Notes under the pieces: generated by a model
What the model saw: only the letters and a program-made list of their open reading frames with translations
What the model was told of the DNA's origin: nothing
The model's database searches: none
Part shown: in pieces, positions 40,901 through 53,265 of the stretch
Layout: each line of letters starts with the position of its first letter
How positions within the stretch are numbered: position 1 is the stretch's first letter
Origin: Acridotheres tristis
Lineage: Eukaryota; Chordata; Aves; Passeriformes; Sturnidae
Direction: 5' to 3'
Assembly (NCBI GenBank): GCA_037013685.1
Contig: CM072919.1
Span: forward strand, 28,075,866-28,139,865
Length of the DNA: 64,000 nucleotides
Translations under genes and position numbers: made by a program

Positions 40901-42758
40901 GAGTCTGCAGATTGGTGTTGCACACCCCAGCAAAGCTTCTCAGACAGGCCCAGGCAACACAATTTATGGCTTGGTTTCTCAAGAGACCAATATTGGGCAG
41001 TCTTCGTTGAGCCTCCATGAGTTGTCCAGGTCAAGTTTCTGTGCCTGCTGACTTTTCTACATCTGTGTCAGAGGCATTAAGTACTTTAACATCACTTTGG
41101 CTTCTTCTGATTCAGAATAAAGAAGCAGAATAGGAAACCAGTTCACCTTGGGAGGGCAGCTACAAACTAGGTTTAAACACAAGTAAGCTGTCAAGGGAGT
41201 GATGGGAAGAAGATCGCCTTGCATGCTGGAGTGTTGAGGTAACCTGGTGACAGAACTCTAAGAACAGGTTCCCACTCACTAAATTGAGTATATAAATGGA
41301 GTAGATTATCAGGCTTCAGCTATGTAATTTGCCTTGACATTAGCGGGCACTGTGGGGCTGAAACTTTCAGCAATGTTGTACAGATTTAGGAGATACTCTC
41401 TTGGAAATGTTAAAAACATCACATTTTTTGCCTGTGTTTCTGAATTCTGTGATGGTATGCCAAACTAGTCGTAATAGAGGAGATCAATTTGATAACCTCG
41501 TGGTTCAGTTTAAAAAAGATAATACAGGCTGCAATGACTTCAGAATCATAACCTAAACTGGAAAAATATGCAGAACTCCTAAAACTCTTTTTTTCACAGA
41601 CCAGCAAAGCTCAGTTCTCTTTTTCTCGGAGTAGAAGCATGTTCCTCAGCATGATTTAAAATACATCTTAAATTTGTAATCTGTATATGCTACATCTGCT
41701 CCATCACCCTACTCAAGTATGTTGCCTACATGCATAGAAATACTGAACTGGCATGTCACAGCATGTGAGACTGTGTCTTGTATTTGCAATGTCTGTATTG
41801 TTCATTGTGTTACATAGATTCATTTATTTACATAGATTGTTCTTGGAAGGTGATATATGTAACTCACCTGGCATAGAAAAATGCTGGGAAAATGACAAAA
41901 GCGTTGGAAAGCTCTGCAGAGACCTGTTTAGTGTCTCCAGCTTTCTGTTTCGCAAACACACGTTTTTTGGTGGCAATGCTCACTTCAGGAATTTCTGACC
42001 AATTTTTGTAATGTTTTTCATTTATCCAGATGGGTGGCCAGGCAGTGTTTTAACTGCATGGTTTTAAAATATATTTTAATTGGAATTGTTACAAGCATCT
42101 AAGGACCTTGAAGAAGTCCAGGTTCCAGATTTGACGTGGTGGCATCATTTTGATGATCAATAATATAGTTTTATAGTTTTATATAATTATTCTTTCTTGT
42201 GTCAGTAATACAGTTTTCTTTCTGCCAGAGTGTAGGAGGTTCAGCTCCCTGGCAATTGTCACTACGTATCATCCAAACATCATTATAACGATTTTACAAT
42301 GTTTGAATCTTCTTTGATGGCTAGAGGAGATAATGAGCTGATTCAGCTTTTTGGTTTGTTAGGACTTCTCTTATTAACCTGGAGTTACTAAAATTATGAT
42401 GGAGATTAGCATGTTCTTAAGTGATGGTATTTTGAAACAAAATGTTCACAGTAGCCCCAGTTCAGGGAAGTCCTCAAAACAAGATGCTGCAGGAAACTGA
42501 GCACTGTTGCATCGTATTGAATTTAACTCAAAACAGGCATGTCTAGAATCCTGCAGGACTGATGCCTCAGTCATATACACCAAATTTAATGAATGCTGAA
42601 ATGTTGCATGGGTTTAAAGGAAAATTTTTGGGTCCCTGAGCTTCAAGTGTGTATATATTTTCATATATGCAAAATAATTAATTTGTAATAGAATTGCTAC
42701 TTTCCTGTTTTGTGATATGCTGTTACTTTTTAAATCAAGTCTTCTGGACAGGAAGTTT

Positions 42759-42808
42759 ATGTGCACCTAAATAAGATAGTTAAATGTGCACCTGAATAAA
42801 ATAGGTAA
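42759..42808 (+). repeat. Tandem duplication, 2 x 25 bp
   Basis: The units 42759-42783 and 42784-42808 abut and differ at only a few positions. Each starts ATGTGCACCT, so each carries the palindrome GTGCAC, and ends in an A/T-rich half. A local slippage or duplication event. Confidence 0.88.
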
Positions 42809-43239
42809 TCTGTGTTGATTCAGTGAGTGTTACTGTTGTGAGTGTAGTAAAATACAGGAAAAAATAGCACCTCCAACTGATCTATCTTATGGTCCTACCC
42901 AACAGCCAGTGTTCAACTTGAAGATGAAAGTGTACAATAAAGTATAGGTATGGTATGGTACGGTATTTAAGCAATTGAATACAACTTTCTGAACTTTTTA
43001 GGTTTTGGGAAGTTAACAGCTCCCTCTGAAAATGAAATCAGAAATGGCATCTGGTGATTGTATGGCTGTGTAGTGTTGCAGAAATACCTCCAGAGTCATG
43101 CATGGGTCTACATCACCATCTCATACCTCTTTATCCCTCTTCCACCAATTCCTCCTTTCTGTCGTAATGGGGGAGAAATTGATTGCAAATATGTTTTCTT
43201 GACCCCCTACTCTATACATGTTAGCACCTAACCTTCTAC

Positions 43240-43640
43240 AGTCTCATCTGTATTTACAGTAATTATATGCATAATGTAGCATATTATTGTCTGGACTTCC
43301 TGTTTAATCAGTACAGAGCTTCTTACAAGTGCAGCTGAAAAGGGCAAACAAAATTAAAGCTTTATATACCAAAACAAGTTTGATTTTCTAAGCTCCCAGC
43401 ATTCCAACGTACAGAGATTTGTTCCACCAAGTTTTGCGATGGCTTGCAGATGGGCAGTGATTAATCGGAGAGCTAACTGTGAAGTAGTTTGCAATTAAAC
43501 TGGAAAGCTCTGAAGCATGCTAATTGAATCAGAAAATTAGAGACACTGAACAGTAATTGGCTATTTCTCATGCAGCAGGTGCCAGGCCACTCAGCTGTGG
43601 AACAAGGTATTTAAGGCACATTAGCACTAGGGAAAATATT
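43240..43640. promoter_or_regulatory. Candidate conserved noncoding element
   Basis: Repeat-free stretch with closely spaced homeodomain cores: GATTAATC at 43459-43466 (bicoid/OTX-like palindrome), CAATTAA at 43492-43498, TAATTGAATC at 43521-43530 and GTAATTGG at 43553-43560. Such clustering is common in developmental enhancers. No coding signal. Conservation cannot be tested here. Confidence 0.35.
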
Positions 43641-45189
43641 TCTTGATATGGAACAGTCACATTTTCTGCTCATTTTCACCATGGATGTCAGAACACACAA
43701 CTGTGATATCTAGAGCCCGTAGGTCATGTTGCAAGAGTTTGAGCAGTGGGGTCATCATGAAACTTCATGTATGCAGTGTCTTGAATCAGGCTGAAGTTGG
43801 GGTACCTGAGCAACTTCTTATCTCTTGTGGACTAGCAAATTCCTCCTTTTTCTTTCTTTAAAAAGTAAAGAGGACAAGGCTTTTAATGGCAGCAGCCCAG
43901 GCTGTAGGCTAATATCCACTTCCAGACTTCAGAGAGATAAACTCTGTATTCTGGGGAACATTCTCCATAAACTGGGGCAATGTTTGCTTATCTACTGCCA
44001 TGTCATTTCAGGTCTGCCCTTGAAAAAATAATGGATGGACACTAGGTAATACTGGCATGTGTTTTCTTCTTCACAGTCTTTCCTGGGGAAAAAAAGATTC
44101 TTTTTTCTGTTTCCCACTTACAAGTGTGGAGATTAGTGGAGTGTGGATTACTGAGTATCTGTAAATTGTTTTAATGAAGCACCTCCATTTTTGTTTCATT
44201 TTTCTGCAGATTTAAAAAAATTGAATGTTTCTAGTTGAATATTAGTTGAGGACATCAGCCATATAAATCTAATACTGCTGTGAGCTTAAGAGATGCATAA
44301 CACCAATTCATATCATGTCTCAGCATGAGTTTATATCTTCTAATTAGTACCACCATTTTATAGAGAGCACATGCAATGAAAGTTTTTTTGCCATGCCAAC
44401 AGGGACTGAAGCACATACAGTAGTTTTGCTATAGCAGAATGATGTTGCAGTGTGAGCACGAACAACTTATAGCCTGAGCAGTAGGTAACCAGCAAAGACT
44501 GGGATTTAATAAATGAAATGTTGAAGAGTTTTTACAGAGATATAACCATTTTCAAATTAGACTGGGTGGGGCGCATGATTTCTTTCATCTCAACTAATTA
44601 GAGCTTGGTATGCTTATTAGTGAATAAAAAAGAAAGTATAAAAATACAAATGTACTGCATCATATCACTCTGGTATCAAGAAGCAGAATATTACAATATT
44701 CAAATGCTAATCATATAACTTAGCAGATGACTGCAGAAAGTAATGTATTTGAACTGAGACATAAATTATAAATTGTAAACAGTGCATAGGGGATATGTTA
44801 TAACTGTGTCTCATTTAAATTAAGGCAGGAAGTTTTCTCTGAAGCAGATTATGTGCCTTCATTAAGTTTTAAAGTATCTTCTATAATGTTTTATTAAGAT
44901 CACTTGCCACAGTGTTTCCAAACTGGATGTTAGCAATGTGTACTGGTGGAAACAGCCACAGTGGTAGAGGTGGCTCAGGTGCATTGCTGCACTCCACTGC
45001 TTTTAACAGCAGGCTTCCTAGCCAAGTGCTGGTGCACATGCACCAGTGTCTTTTCCATGTAATGCCCCTCCTCAAAAGTCCTCATGCCTTTGCTTTCTGT
45101 ACTTGAAAGCAGCTCCAGAACATTTACATGATCAATGTTTGTTGCTGGAGGGATATAGTTTGCTCTTCCATGGACAAGTGAGAACATAT
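43641..45189. other. Noncoding DNA between candidate elements
   Basis: AT-rich sequence with no gene, RNA or repeat that I can name. A somewhat GC-richer stretch near 44910-45080 is open on both strands (plus 44912-45106, minus 44881-45075) without domain content. Confidence 0.5.
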
Positions 45190-45510
45190 TGATCATTTTA
45201 TTCTATCTGTTATTTCTAAATTCAGTACACTTCTGGAGTCAATAAGCGAGATCGAGAGCATATTCCTTTTTCGTGTGCCTGCTTGTAGCTTGTTCTCAAG
45301 ATCCAAGATACATTTTTGATTAATTACGAATGCTCTGAGGTCGTGGAAAGCAAATGTGTTTGTGGAGTGTCAGCTGATGCTGTCAGATAATGTCTTAAGC
45401 TTAGCTAGGGTTCGTGCCCCAGCTTTAGGCTGTGCCAAACGTCTCCCCTTTTTGAGGCAGATAACAGCTACACTGGAGGCAACTGAGCTGTTTGTTCACT
45501 GACAGGACTG
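45190..45510. promoter_or_regulatory. Candidate conserved noncoding element
   Basis: Repeat-free stretch retaining isolated CpGs (AAGCGAGATCGAG near 45244, TACGAATG near 45326, GGTCGTGG near 45338) in otherwise CpG-poor DNA. It has a TTGATTAATTACG homeodomain cluster at about 45317-45329 and a CAGATAA GATA-type site near 45384. The composition suggests constraint. Inference only. Confidence 0.35.
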
Positions 45511-47565
45511 ACCTTGCCACATGAGGCTGGAGTCAGGAGAAAAAAAACAGCAGCCATGTTTTAACTGAAACTTTAAAAATATTAACTTTGTGGTTTTTAC
45601 CCATCTTGAATGCAAATTAAATCCACATTCCCCCTTCTTGCACTGTCTGCTAGGCTTCTCCAGTTTCTATCTACCCACCTGGTCCCATGGCTGCAAGCTT
45701 CCTTTGATAAACTCTGCATCTTCAGAAAATTTCTGACAAGGTATTTTTGCACAGGGACAAAATAGAAAGAAGCCCTGCCAGCAAAATGAAACATTTTTAG
45801 ACACGATTCATATCTTGGTTCCTAGATTCTCTCATAATCTCGAGGTGGTGGCATGGAGAGGGTGGTGCATGGTTAGTGTTTGCTCCTTTCATCCATGGCA
45901 GGCTTTTAGCTTCACCTTTAGCTCGTCTGTGGTGGTTGGTCGTCCATAACTACTTGTCAGCCACAGACAGGAGCAGCCACGTGATTGCAAAGCCAGTGCA
46001 CAAGATTCATGGAGGAAGCCTGGTTTGTAGCCCAGAAGGCAAAAAGATGGATCATATGGTGGTGCATAAATAAGTGAAAACTCAGGACTACTTGGGGGCA
46101 TTTGTTATAAATCACCTCAAGTCAGTGCTTTCACTCCCTCCCATTTCCCCAAAAACATGTTTGTTCTTTGCTCCAAAGATTATGTTCCACTTTCCTCTCA
46201 AGAAGTTCATACTGTCATGGGTAAATCATCAGGGCTAATTAGACACAATAATGCTGCAAAAAGTTTTTTAAAAAAAGATGCAACGCATCTGTCATGAACT
46301 CCCACTAGACCTCTTGGAAATGAGATATTTTTAATATTTTATGCTGAACACAAAATATCTTGAGGAAATGGTTCTATATTCTGTACCAAAACAAAACCTT
46401 CAGTGTCAAACAAGCAATACTGCCTGAGAAGCCCTTTAGATGCCAACATTTCAAATTGCTCTATTCCTAAAATACAAGTTTCGTTTTAATAAAATGTACT
46501 CAATATGGGGAAAAAATTGCAGAGAGTAATAAAGAAAGTGAAATGTCTGCTGGGATTTATTTGAACCTGGAGTACACACTCTGATAGAGGAACAGACATT
46601 AATGTTTTTACCACTGGTCTTACAAACAGATTTTTTTTAACGATATGTTTTCAGCTAGCATCTAAAAAAATAAATATAAATATTTTTCACTTTGAACTAA
46701 TTTAAAATAAATTGCTGTCTGATTTTTGTCCCACAAATAACTATGTCTTTTTAAAAACAATATTTAATATAGAAGTTTAAATTATGTTCTCTGTGGTCTC
46801 CTAGTAAGTTATTAATAGTTAAATGTTTGTGTTTTGCATATTTTGTCTATACGGGAGGGAGAGATTAGACATGTGAGAGACATAGATTTGAATACTTTGA
46901 ATGGCTAAAAGTCGAGCAAATCCATATTTCATGTTTATTCTTGATGGCAGGTCAGAGATTAATGAAATAAAATTATGAATAAAATTAATAAAAATACCTG
47001 AGTGACAGGCAAATGCACTTAATCAAATTCCATGAATCCCAATAAAGTTCCAAGTCATTCATCTAAATGCTTAGCCTGAATATTCTTTAAATGGATTAGT
47101 AATCCTCATGAAAAAGAGAGACACAGCCAGCTTGGCACATCTGCAAGTATTTCTATATGATGACCTTGTTATTCCTGACATGCAAAAATATATCTCTTTT
47201 CCAAGGTGGGGTTTGCATATACCATTTCTGCAGCTTTTTTTTCCTGGGACAGCAACCAGCTGCAGTTGGTCCCCGTGTGTGTTTTTATCTCCACTACTCT
47301 CCTCTACTTCTCAGGAATTCAAGTACCATCCCTGTCACACCCTGTGTGAGGAAGGGGCTCAGCAGTAGGTTCAGCATCTGCAGAGGTCTGTGCATGCTGC
47401 AGAAGCGAACCTGAGCAGGTCATGATATCTGCAGTGATATGGGAGCACTTTACACTGTCCAAATCATGGTGGTCATTTATGTCAGCTCTGAGGGGGAAAA
47501 GTTCTATACACAAAATTTATATCTTCCTCTTGATATGTTATTTATATATATATCACTATCCTCAG
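45511..47565. other. Noncoding DNA
   Basis: AT-rich, no gene recognised. The part at about 46850-47100 is repeat-free with several TAAT cores and could belong to a further conserved element. The open frames at 47108-47368 and 47157-47414 have no recognised domain. Confidence 0.5.
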
Positions 47566-47710
47566 CTCAGGTGGAAAGGCAGGGTGGAAAAGGTGGATGA
47601 AGAAATAAAGTTATTGACAGAAGAAATCAAAGATGCAACAGAAGTCTTTGTCAGCAAATTTATCAGTGCAGTTGTTCTAAAGGTCTCCTGCAAACAGTTT
47701 ATTGACCCAG
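47566..47710 (+). other. Exon-like open segment of unknown identity
   Basis: A stretch of 145 bp flanked by CCTCAG at the left and CCAG-GTACTG at the right, open as 48 codons plus one base. The peptide has an amphipathic, heptad-like pattern: VEKVDEEIKLLTEEIKD, then ATEVFVSKF. It could be an exon of an unannotated transcript, a decayed fragment of a coiled-coil gene, or chance. It cannot be the next FAM172A exon in this frame: FAM172A leaves its 85-bp exon in phase 1, and using either AG here gives an early stop. I do not recognise the protein. Confidence 0.2.
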
Positions 47711-50700
47711 GTACTGCCTCAGGTTATTCCTTACGGGGAATGCAGTGTTACTTAACATATTTAATGTTTGGATTAACCTATCTAAGTTATGAATTGCATT
47801 CTGCTCTTGTTTTTTCTTTTTATTAGTCCTGTCCTATTTCTTTGTGGTTTGTGAATTGTTTAACTGAGCTGCTGAATCAGACCATAGCCAACTAAGAGTA
47901 GCAGAGATGATGTTAAAATGTAAATGGTTTAGGCAGTCATATATCACAAGTGAGTTTGTCACTGGTGGAAGCAAGTTTCTTCAGCCTCAGAGGATGGCTC
48001 AGAAGCCCTTTTGTCTCTCGATTTTTAGGGTTTGTCCAAGGAGCAGTTGCATTAATGGGGTTGTACCATGAGCTGAGTTCTGCCTGAAGGATGTACTTGG
48101 GAGCTCTGGGCAGGGTGGTGCTGACGTCCTCTGGCTTCTCCCAGACTTGTTCAGAAAATGTGTTCTTCCTTCTGCATTTAAATTTTGGGGTTTCTTTGGG
48201 AATTCTGTGATTAAGGAGGTTGCTGAGTTTCACAGACAGCATTCATCTGCTCTGTCTTTTAACAATGTTAGTTTGGATGCCATCTTACTGTCCTTGCATC
48301 TTGAAGTTCATAACTGAATTTCCTTGCAAACCAAGTTAATCCACTGCTGAATTTTAAATCAGCAATTAAGAGAAAATAAGACCATTTCACCATGTCAGAC
48401 AATGCCTTAATGTATCCTACATGGGAATGAGTATTTGTGCAGTAGCCTCTCAGCACAGGCGAGAGATATTTGCTACATCTAAACTCTGTGAGAAAGATTG
48501 GCTGTCTTCTAGCTACAAAAGAAACGTAATAAAGCTAATGAGGGAACTTGGAAAGTGTACCACATTGCTGTGCTTCAGTGTCACAGATAAACATCAGTGA
48601 AATCAGATTTGCAATGGAAGAGTCTGATTTGTTCAGCATAAATGTAAAGAGACCTACCGCTCTCTTCCCACAGAGGATCTGAGCTCTCTGAGACAAGCTC
48701 TGCTTTTCTGCAAAAGGAGAAAAGGCAAGGCGCAATTTCCCTTCAGCTAGTCAAGGCAAGTGAAGGCAAAGCAAGAACACATATTCAAAGGATGGGAATA
48801 CAAACCCATAAGACTGTGTGCCTGGAAAGGGGCAACAGTACCTTTCACCTCTGAATGTGCTTGCCAAGAAGGGCTGTCAGTATTTAATCTGTCCTGGCTG
48901 CGAAAATTGTCAGCCTCCTTTCTTGTTTCTGTTGTCCATCTTTGCTGGGTCCAAGTTCAGAGCTTCTGTAGCTGCCTGCAAAAGGCATTTCTGGACAGAA
49001 CCGACAAAATGGGGTAAGCCATCAAAACAGGTGTCCACAGTGATGTGTTGATGGTGAAAAGCTGATGACTGTGTTTTTCCAGCAGTTTTCAGCTGTCTTG
49101 TTAAGGGAAGCCACTGGTTGTTAGGCAGAGCCTGGTCGAGCTTGGCAGTAGGATATGCTCTGGGTCTGCCCTGACCTTGGCATGGCTTTTCAGACATATT
49201 TGGCAGTATGGGTACTTCCCTGAAAACTGGTTACTGTAGGCCCTGTAAGCACTGTGCAGTCCCCCCATATCCTGAAGTCTGGAAAAGAAAGCCACAAAAC
49301 ACCACTGTATGGTGTGACAGTGTTTGTCAAAAGGACCGGCACCCTAATTATTCTCATTGTTTGCAGGCATTTCAGCAAAGGAGAGCTTTACTGAGGGATT
49401 TGAAGGAAGTTCATCAAGTGGGTCTGCAGAAGTTTATGGAAAAAGATTGCAGAACACTTAGAGAACTTTGACTTGGATGAGCTGACTGCAGGCAGGAGTG
49501 AGTTTGAAATGAGATTGGGCAGGAGACAGAAAGCTCACATATGTCTGAGTTAGTAAATAGGAGTGCCTGAGAACAGCCCTCATGACTGTCTCTGCTTTTG
49601 TGCTCCTCACAAAATGGCTGGTGCACTTGTGCCCATGCCCAGGGGATGCTCTTTACACACAGTTCTGGAGTGAGGATTTCCCATGTCTTCTTCTCCAGAA
49701 GCAGCTGGATGCTATCACGCTGTTTTAGGGCTGAGGAAAGTTTAGTTTGGGGGCGGGCACAGGTCATTCAATGCCAGCTGGATGCAATGCTCAACAATGT
49801 TCTTCCTTGTGTTAAGTTTATCAGCATAAATGAAGTCTGTGAGCTCTGAAAGTGAAAAAAATTTCTGTAAGGGAGACATAATCAAGAAAGCAGACCTGAA
49901 GAAAGAACTAAATAAAAGAGTGCATGGTCAAAGCTCTAAAATATGATGAAAGGTCTTTATAGTCACATTCAGGAGGAGTATATGCAGGGAACTGGTTCAT
50001 TGTCAGGACAGTGAAAAGGCAGTGCTGTGACTGTGGTCTAGTCAGTGAGCCTGGGCGCCAGTGCTGGCTTTAACAAATCAGGTGAGAATGGTGTTAGAGG
50101 TGTTACACAGGATTTACACAACAGTGGCAGACAAAGTGAGCCAAGTGCAAGTACCAGAAAATAGAGAGAATGAGATTTCATGTCAATGAAAATACCCTGC
50201 GTTTTATATTGGATATTTACCTTTATTTTCAGTTACTATTAAACACATATATTTAGGAACATAAATGCAACTCTTTCAAAGATGAATTCCTTACTATGCT
50301 TATGTAAATTTTACAAGTTGATTAAGTCTTTGGAGTTGTGTTTTGGCTTATAGCAACATCTTTATCAGCAGCATAATTCATACTGTAGCACTTAGTATGA
50401 CACTAGAGAGAAGTATCACATTATTTCTTAGAACTAATTGGCTTCACTGTGTAGCTCAAAAATCATTGGCATCTAGTCAATTCATGCTCACAGAAAGAAA
50501 ATGCATCACACTAATAAACTCAGATCTGATATTAGCTGTATTGCTATTAAATTTAAATGAATGCATATCCAACCCATATCATTTTAAAATTGTATATCAC
50601 AATGTAAATGCTAGAAATATGAGATTCAGTAGTGAGGCCTCTTTTGTCCGTACATTCGGGTACATGGCTATCTTATGGAAATTATTCTGGAAATGTGAAA

Positions 50701-52224
50701 TCAATTCCTTGAACCATATCTATATTCTCACACATTTTAGGAAGGAAAGACGTGTACTATATATTTTCTCACAAATGAATATGGTTTTAGGTAAGTGTTA
50801 AACAAAAGACAGGCTGATAACAACCAAAGAAAAGGTGGAGTTGTAAAAAGTAGGACATTTACTTGGGGTTAAAAGAAGAAAAACATTAAGTTTTATTTTA
50901 CATTTCAGGTTTAGAGAAGGCAAAATACGGCATCAATAACTGTAGTAATTTCTTTTTTCTTACTTTAAATAATTGTATATTACATGTTTGTTTGGTGCCT
51001 CCAGTTTATTTGGTGCCTCCACTGCTTGGAAGATGGGCAGTGGTGGCAGTTTCATCTCTGCCTTTCTAATCTGTCCTGGGCCCTCAAAGCAAATGTTAGC
51101 ACAAGTGACACAAATGGAGACAAGAGAGTGATGGATGGGGCTTAGGGAAATAGCATAAATGGTAGGGCGGAAGAAGACCAAGGAAAGGAAAATATGGCTT
51201 TCTGAAATCAGCTGCAAGCAAGAGCCACTGCCTCCAGAAAGCCTTCCTCGGGAGTCTACTAGTGGAGGGACCTAATCTGCTGATGCTGAGAAAGAAGCAC
51301 TGTAGGACTGGGTGACCAAACTTCTGACATTCAATTCAAGATTTTCACTGATGGCAGTTTGCATCATCCTTTCCATTTTAAGAATGCGAGAAAAATCTCT
51401 GCAGTAGCAGAGTCGATGTTACAGTGCATAAAAACATAAGTTCTCAAAAATAGGCTTGTATGTAAATCTAGCAATAAAACATCTGTCTTTGTTTTATAGC
51501 AGTATGATGCTTGCAGTGGTTTAAACTACAGAAATGCCTTTGAGATCTTGACTGTTCAACAGAACTGTGCTGTAGCATGCTTCACTGCTTTTCACTGTGG
51601 GAAAGAGAGTGTGAGTGGTGCCTATGGACTAATAAAAGTTTCTCTTCATAATGAGATATAAACTGAAGGCAAGCGCTGCTCTGTCTTTACAGATGACTTT
51701 CACACTACAATATTTTAGGCTAATCTTCATCACAAATAAAATTCATGGATTATTTTATCAGTGCTATTACATCCCCATGTCCAGTGTCTTGCAAGCTCAA
51801 GACGGTCTGCGTACCTTTTCAAAAGCCAGCTGCAGGAAAGTGGAAATGAGGCCTGAAGCATTGCAAGATTTCTACCTTATTAAAACGTAGGCTGAATTCC
51901 TTACAGATACCCACTCAGATATCTTGTATAATCTTATATCAGGTTGTATCTTGGCTTTGGTTTGTATGACATTGCATGTTTTGAATAGGACAAAGGGTCA
52001 CTGCTGCTGTCAATCTCTTTTAAAGCCCAGTATTTATCTGCTTCTTTGTGGATGCCATTTTTTATCTGGCATTCAGAAGAGCATACCTCTGCCAGCAGAC
52101 TATTTCCCAATGCATCGCTCTTTGGCTTGCATGATTTCTGGAGAGACAAGCTCAGACCTGGATGCTTTTCCTCACTGTGGTAGAGAAAAGGGACGTCTCT
52201 GGTGCCTGCTCTGACAAGAAAGTT
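47711..52224. other. Noncoding DNA
   Basis: About 4.5 kb without a supportable gene. A 459-bp open frame at 50343-50801 begins with TTG in very AT-rich sequence and has no recognised domain. The open frame at 49598-49849 likewise shows none. A short imperfect duplication of TTTGGTGCCTCCA occurs at 50990-51020. Confidence 0.5.
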
Positions 52225-52520
52225 GATTCATGTGTAAATTACCAGTTGCCCTTTATTTACTTCGTCCCTGGAGACACACACAGATGAAAGGCTCGGTGGG
52301 TCAGTTTCTCCCATGGCCGCAATGACAGGGTTAGGGTTGTTGTCAAAGATTATCAGACAGGCTCTGATGTCTTATCATTGCTTACTTGCAGGGTAATGCA
52401 TAAAAATAAAATTTGGCACACGGGAGCGTTTTACAGCATTTCAACCGAGTGTGCATTTTCAGGTGCATGATGTCATCACCATCAGCTTTCAGTATCAGGA
52501 GTTCTGCACGTCTGTCTTCA
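52225..52520. promoter_or_regulatory. Candidate conserved noncoding element
   Basis: Repeat-free stretch with an unusually large number of retained CpGs for the region (CTTCGTCC, GGCTCGGTGG, GGCCGCAATG, CGGGAGCG, AACCGAG). It carries a CRE/AP-1-like inverted site TGATGTCATCA at 52468-52478 and two GATTATC/TTATCA-type GATA motifs around 52350-52376. The composition suggests enhancer constraint; alignment is needed. Confidence 0.4.
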
Positions 52521-52689
52521 CACTGAAATGCTTTACTCTAAATAATTCTTACACATAGAGGGGAGCATGCCCCAGGCTTCTTCAGTCCTCAACAGAAAGA
52601 AAAAAAAGAGGTATTATTGGAGCAAAATCACTTCTAAAATCATATATTAAGAAGTAACGGAAGGAAGTTTTCAGTAATTTTGAACTCAA

Positions 52690-53250
52690 GCCTCTTTAGT
52701 GTGTGATTTTGCATGCTTGTAATTCCCAGTCACGGCATTCAATGGCTCTCAAATACTTGCAACACCCCGTGTTGTGTCTCATTTAATAACATAGTTATAA
52801 TATATTTGTCTACTTTACAACTGTATTTGTATTGGCATATAAAGTGTGCAGCAGCTGGGAGCTTTGTGGGGGTGGCAGAAAGTTATTTGATCTACAAAAT
52901 CAGTTACTTGTCACTCAGTTGCCTTTCACTGAAGCATAATAAAGAATCATTATGGGCCTATTAGGCTGTGCTGATGTAAATGCATTTTATGTGCCATTTT
53001 CAGATCAACAGTTAACCACACAAAAGTAAAGTTGTTAAGTACATCCTTCTTTGTTTAAGAAGGCAAATCATAAATCAGGCAGAATATTAAGCTTATGAAA
53101 TGTAAATTCGAGACCCCAAGGGTTTTATCTATTAGGTCAGCTTCTGATTAGACATAAGGCCTATCCTTCGCTTCAATAGCAAGTCGACAAAGTCATCCGT
53201 GCTAGCTTTCTACTTTTGTGACAGTGTTATGAATGGCTCTTAAAAGGTTT
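52690..53250. promoter_or_regulatory. Candidate conserved noncoding element
   Basis: Repeat-free stretch of about 0.55 kb. The core at 53100-53215 keeps several CpGs (ATTCGAG, CTTCGCTT, GTCGAC, ATCCGTG) and an AGGTCA nuclear-receptor half-site at 53134-53139, next to a TCTGATTAGAC homeodomain-like site. TAATAAAG and ATTATGG words occur at 52938-52955. It ends just before the poly-G tract. No coding signal. Confidence 0.4.
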
Positions 53251-53253
53251 TCT

Positions 53254-53265
53254 GGGGGGGGGGGG
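53254..53265 (+). repeat. Poly-G tract, 12 G
   Basis: Uninterrupted run of 12 G between TTTTCT and AACC. Rare in AT-rich DNA, prone to slippage and sequencing error, so the exact length may be unreliable. Confidence 0.9.

Larger units (their letters stand above)
30641..43239. other. Noncoding DNA, no gene seen
   Basis: About 12.6 kb without a supportable gene. It includes a purine-rich tract (31615-31700, many GAAAA/AAAAGAG words), an A-rich block near 40257-40280, and a weak CR1-like trace near 36740-36800 that is too decayed to call. Open frames such as 35899-36207 and minus 40413-40697 show no domain. No FAM172A terminal exon was recognised here. Confidence 0.5.

Noticed and set aside
49470..49560. 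DELTAG peptide as a possible match to the family's HELTSW block
   Set aside because: Only a four-residue similarity, with no matching residues after it.
49598..49849. Open frame ending in CEL as a possible ER-retrieval-like FAM172A tail
   Set aside because: The residues before it do not resemble the family's last exon; the ending is probably chance.
50343..50801. 152-codon plus-strand open frame
   Set aside because: It opens with TTG rather than ATG, lies in very AT-rich DNA, has no recognisable domain and no splice context.
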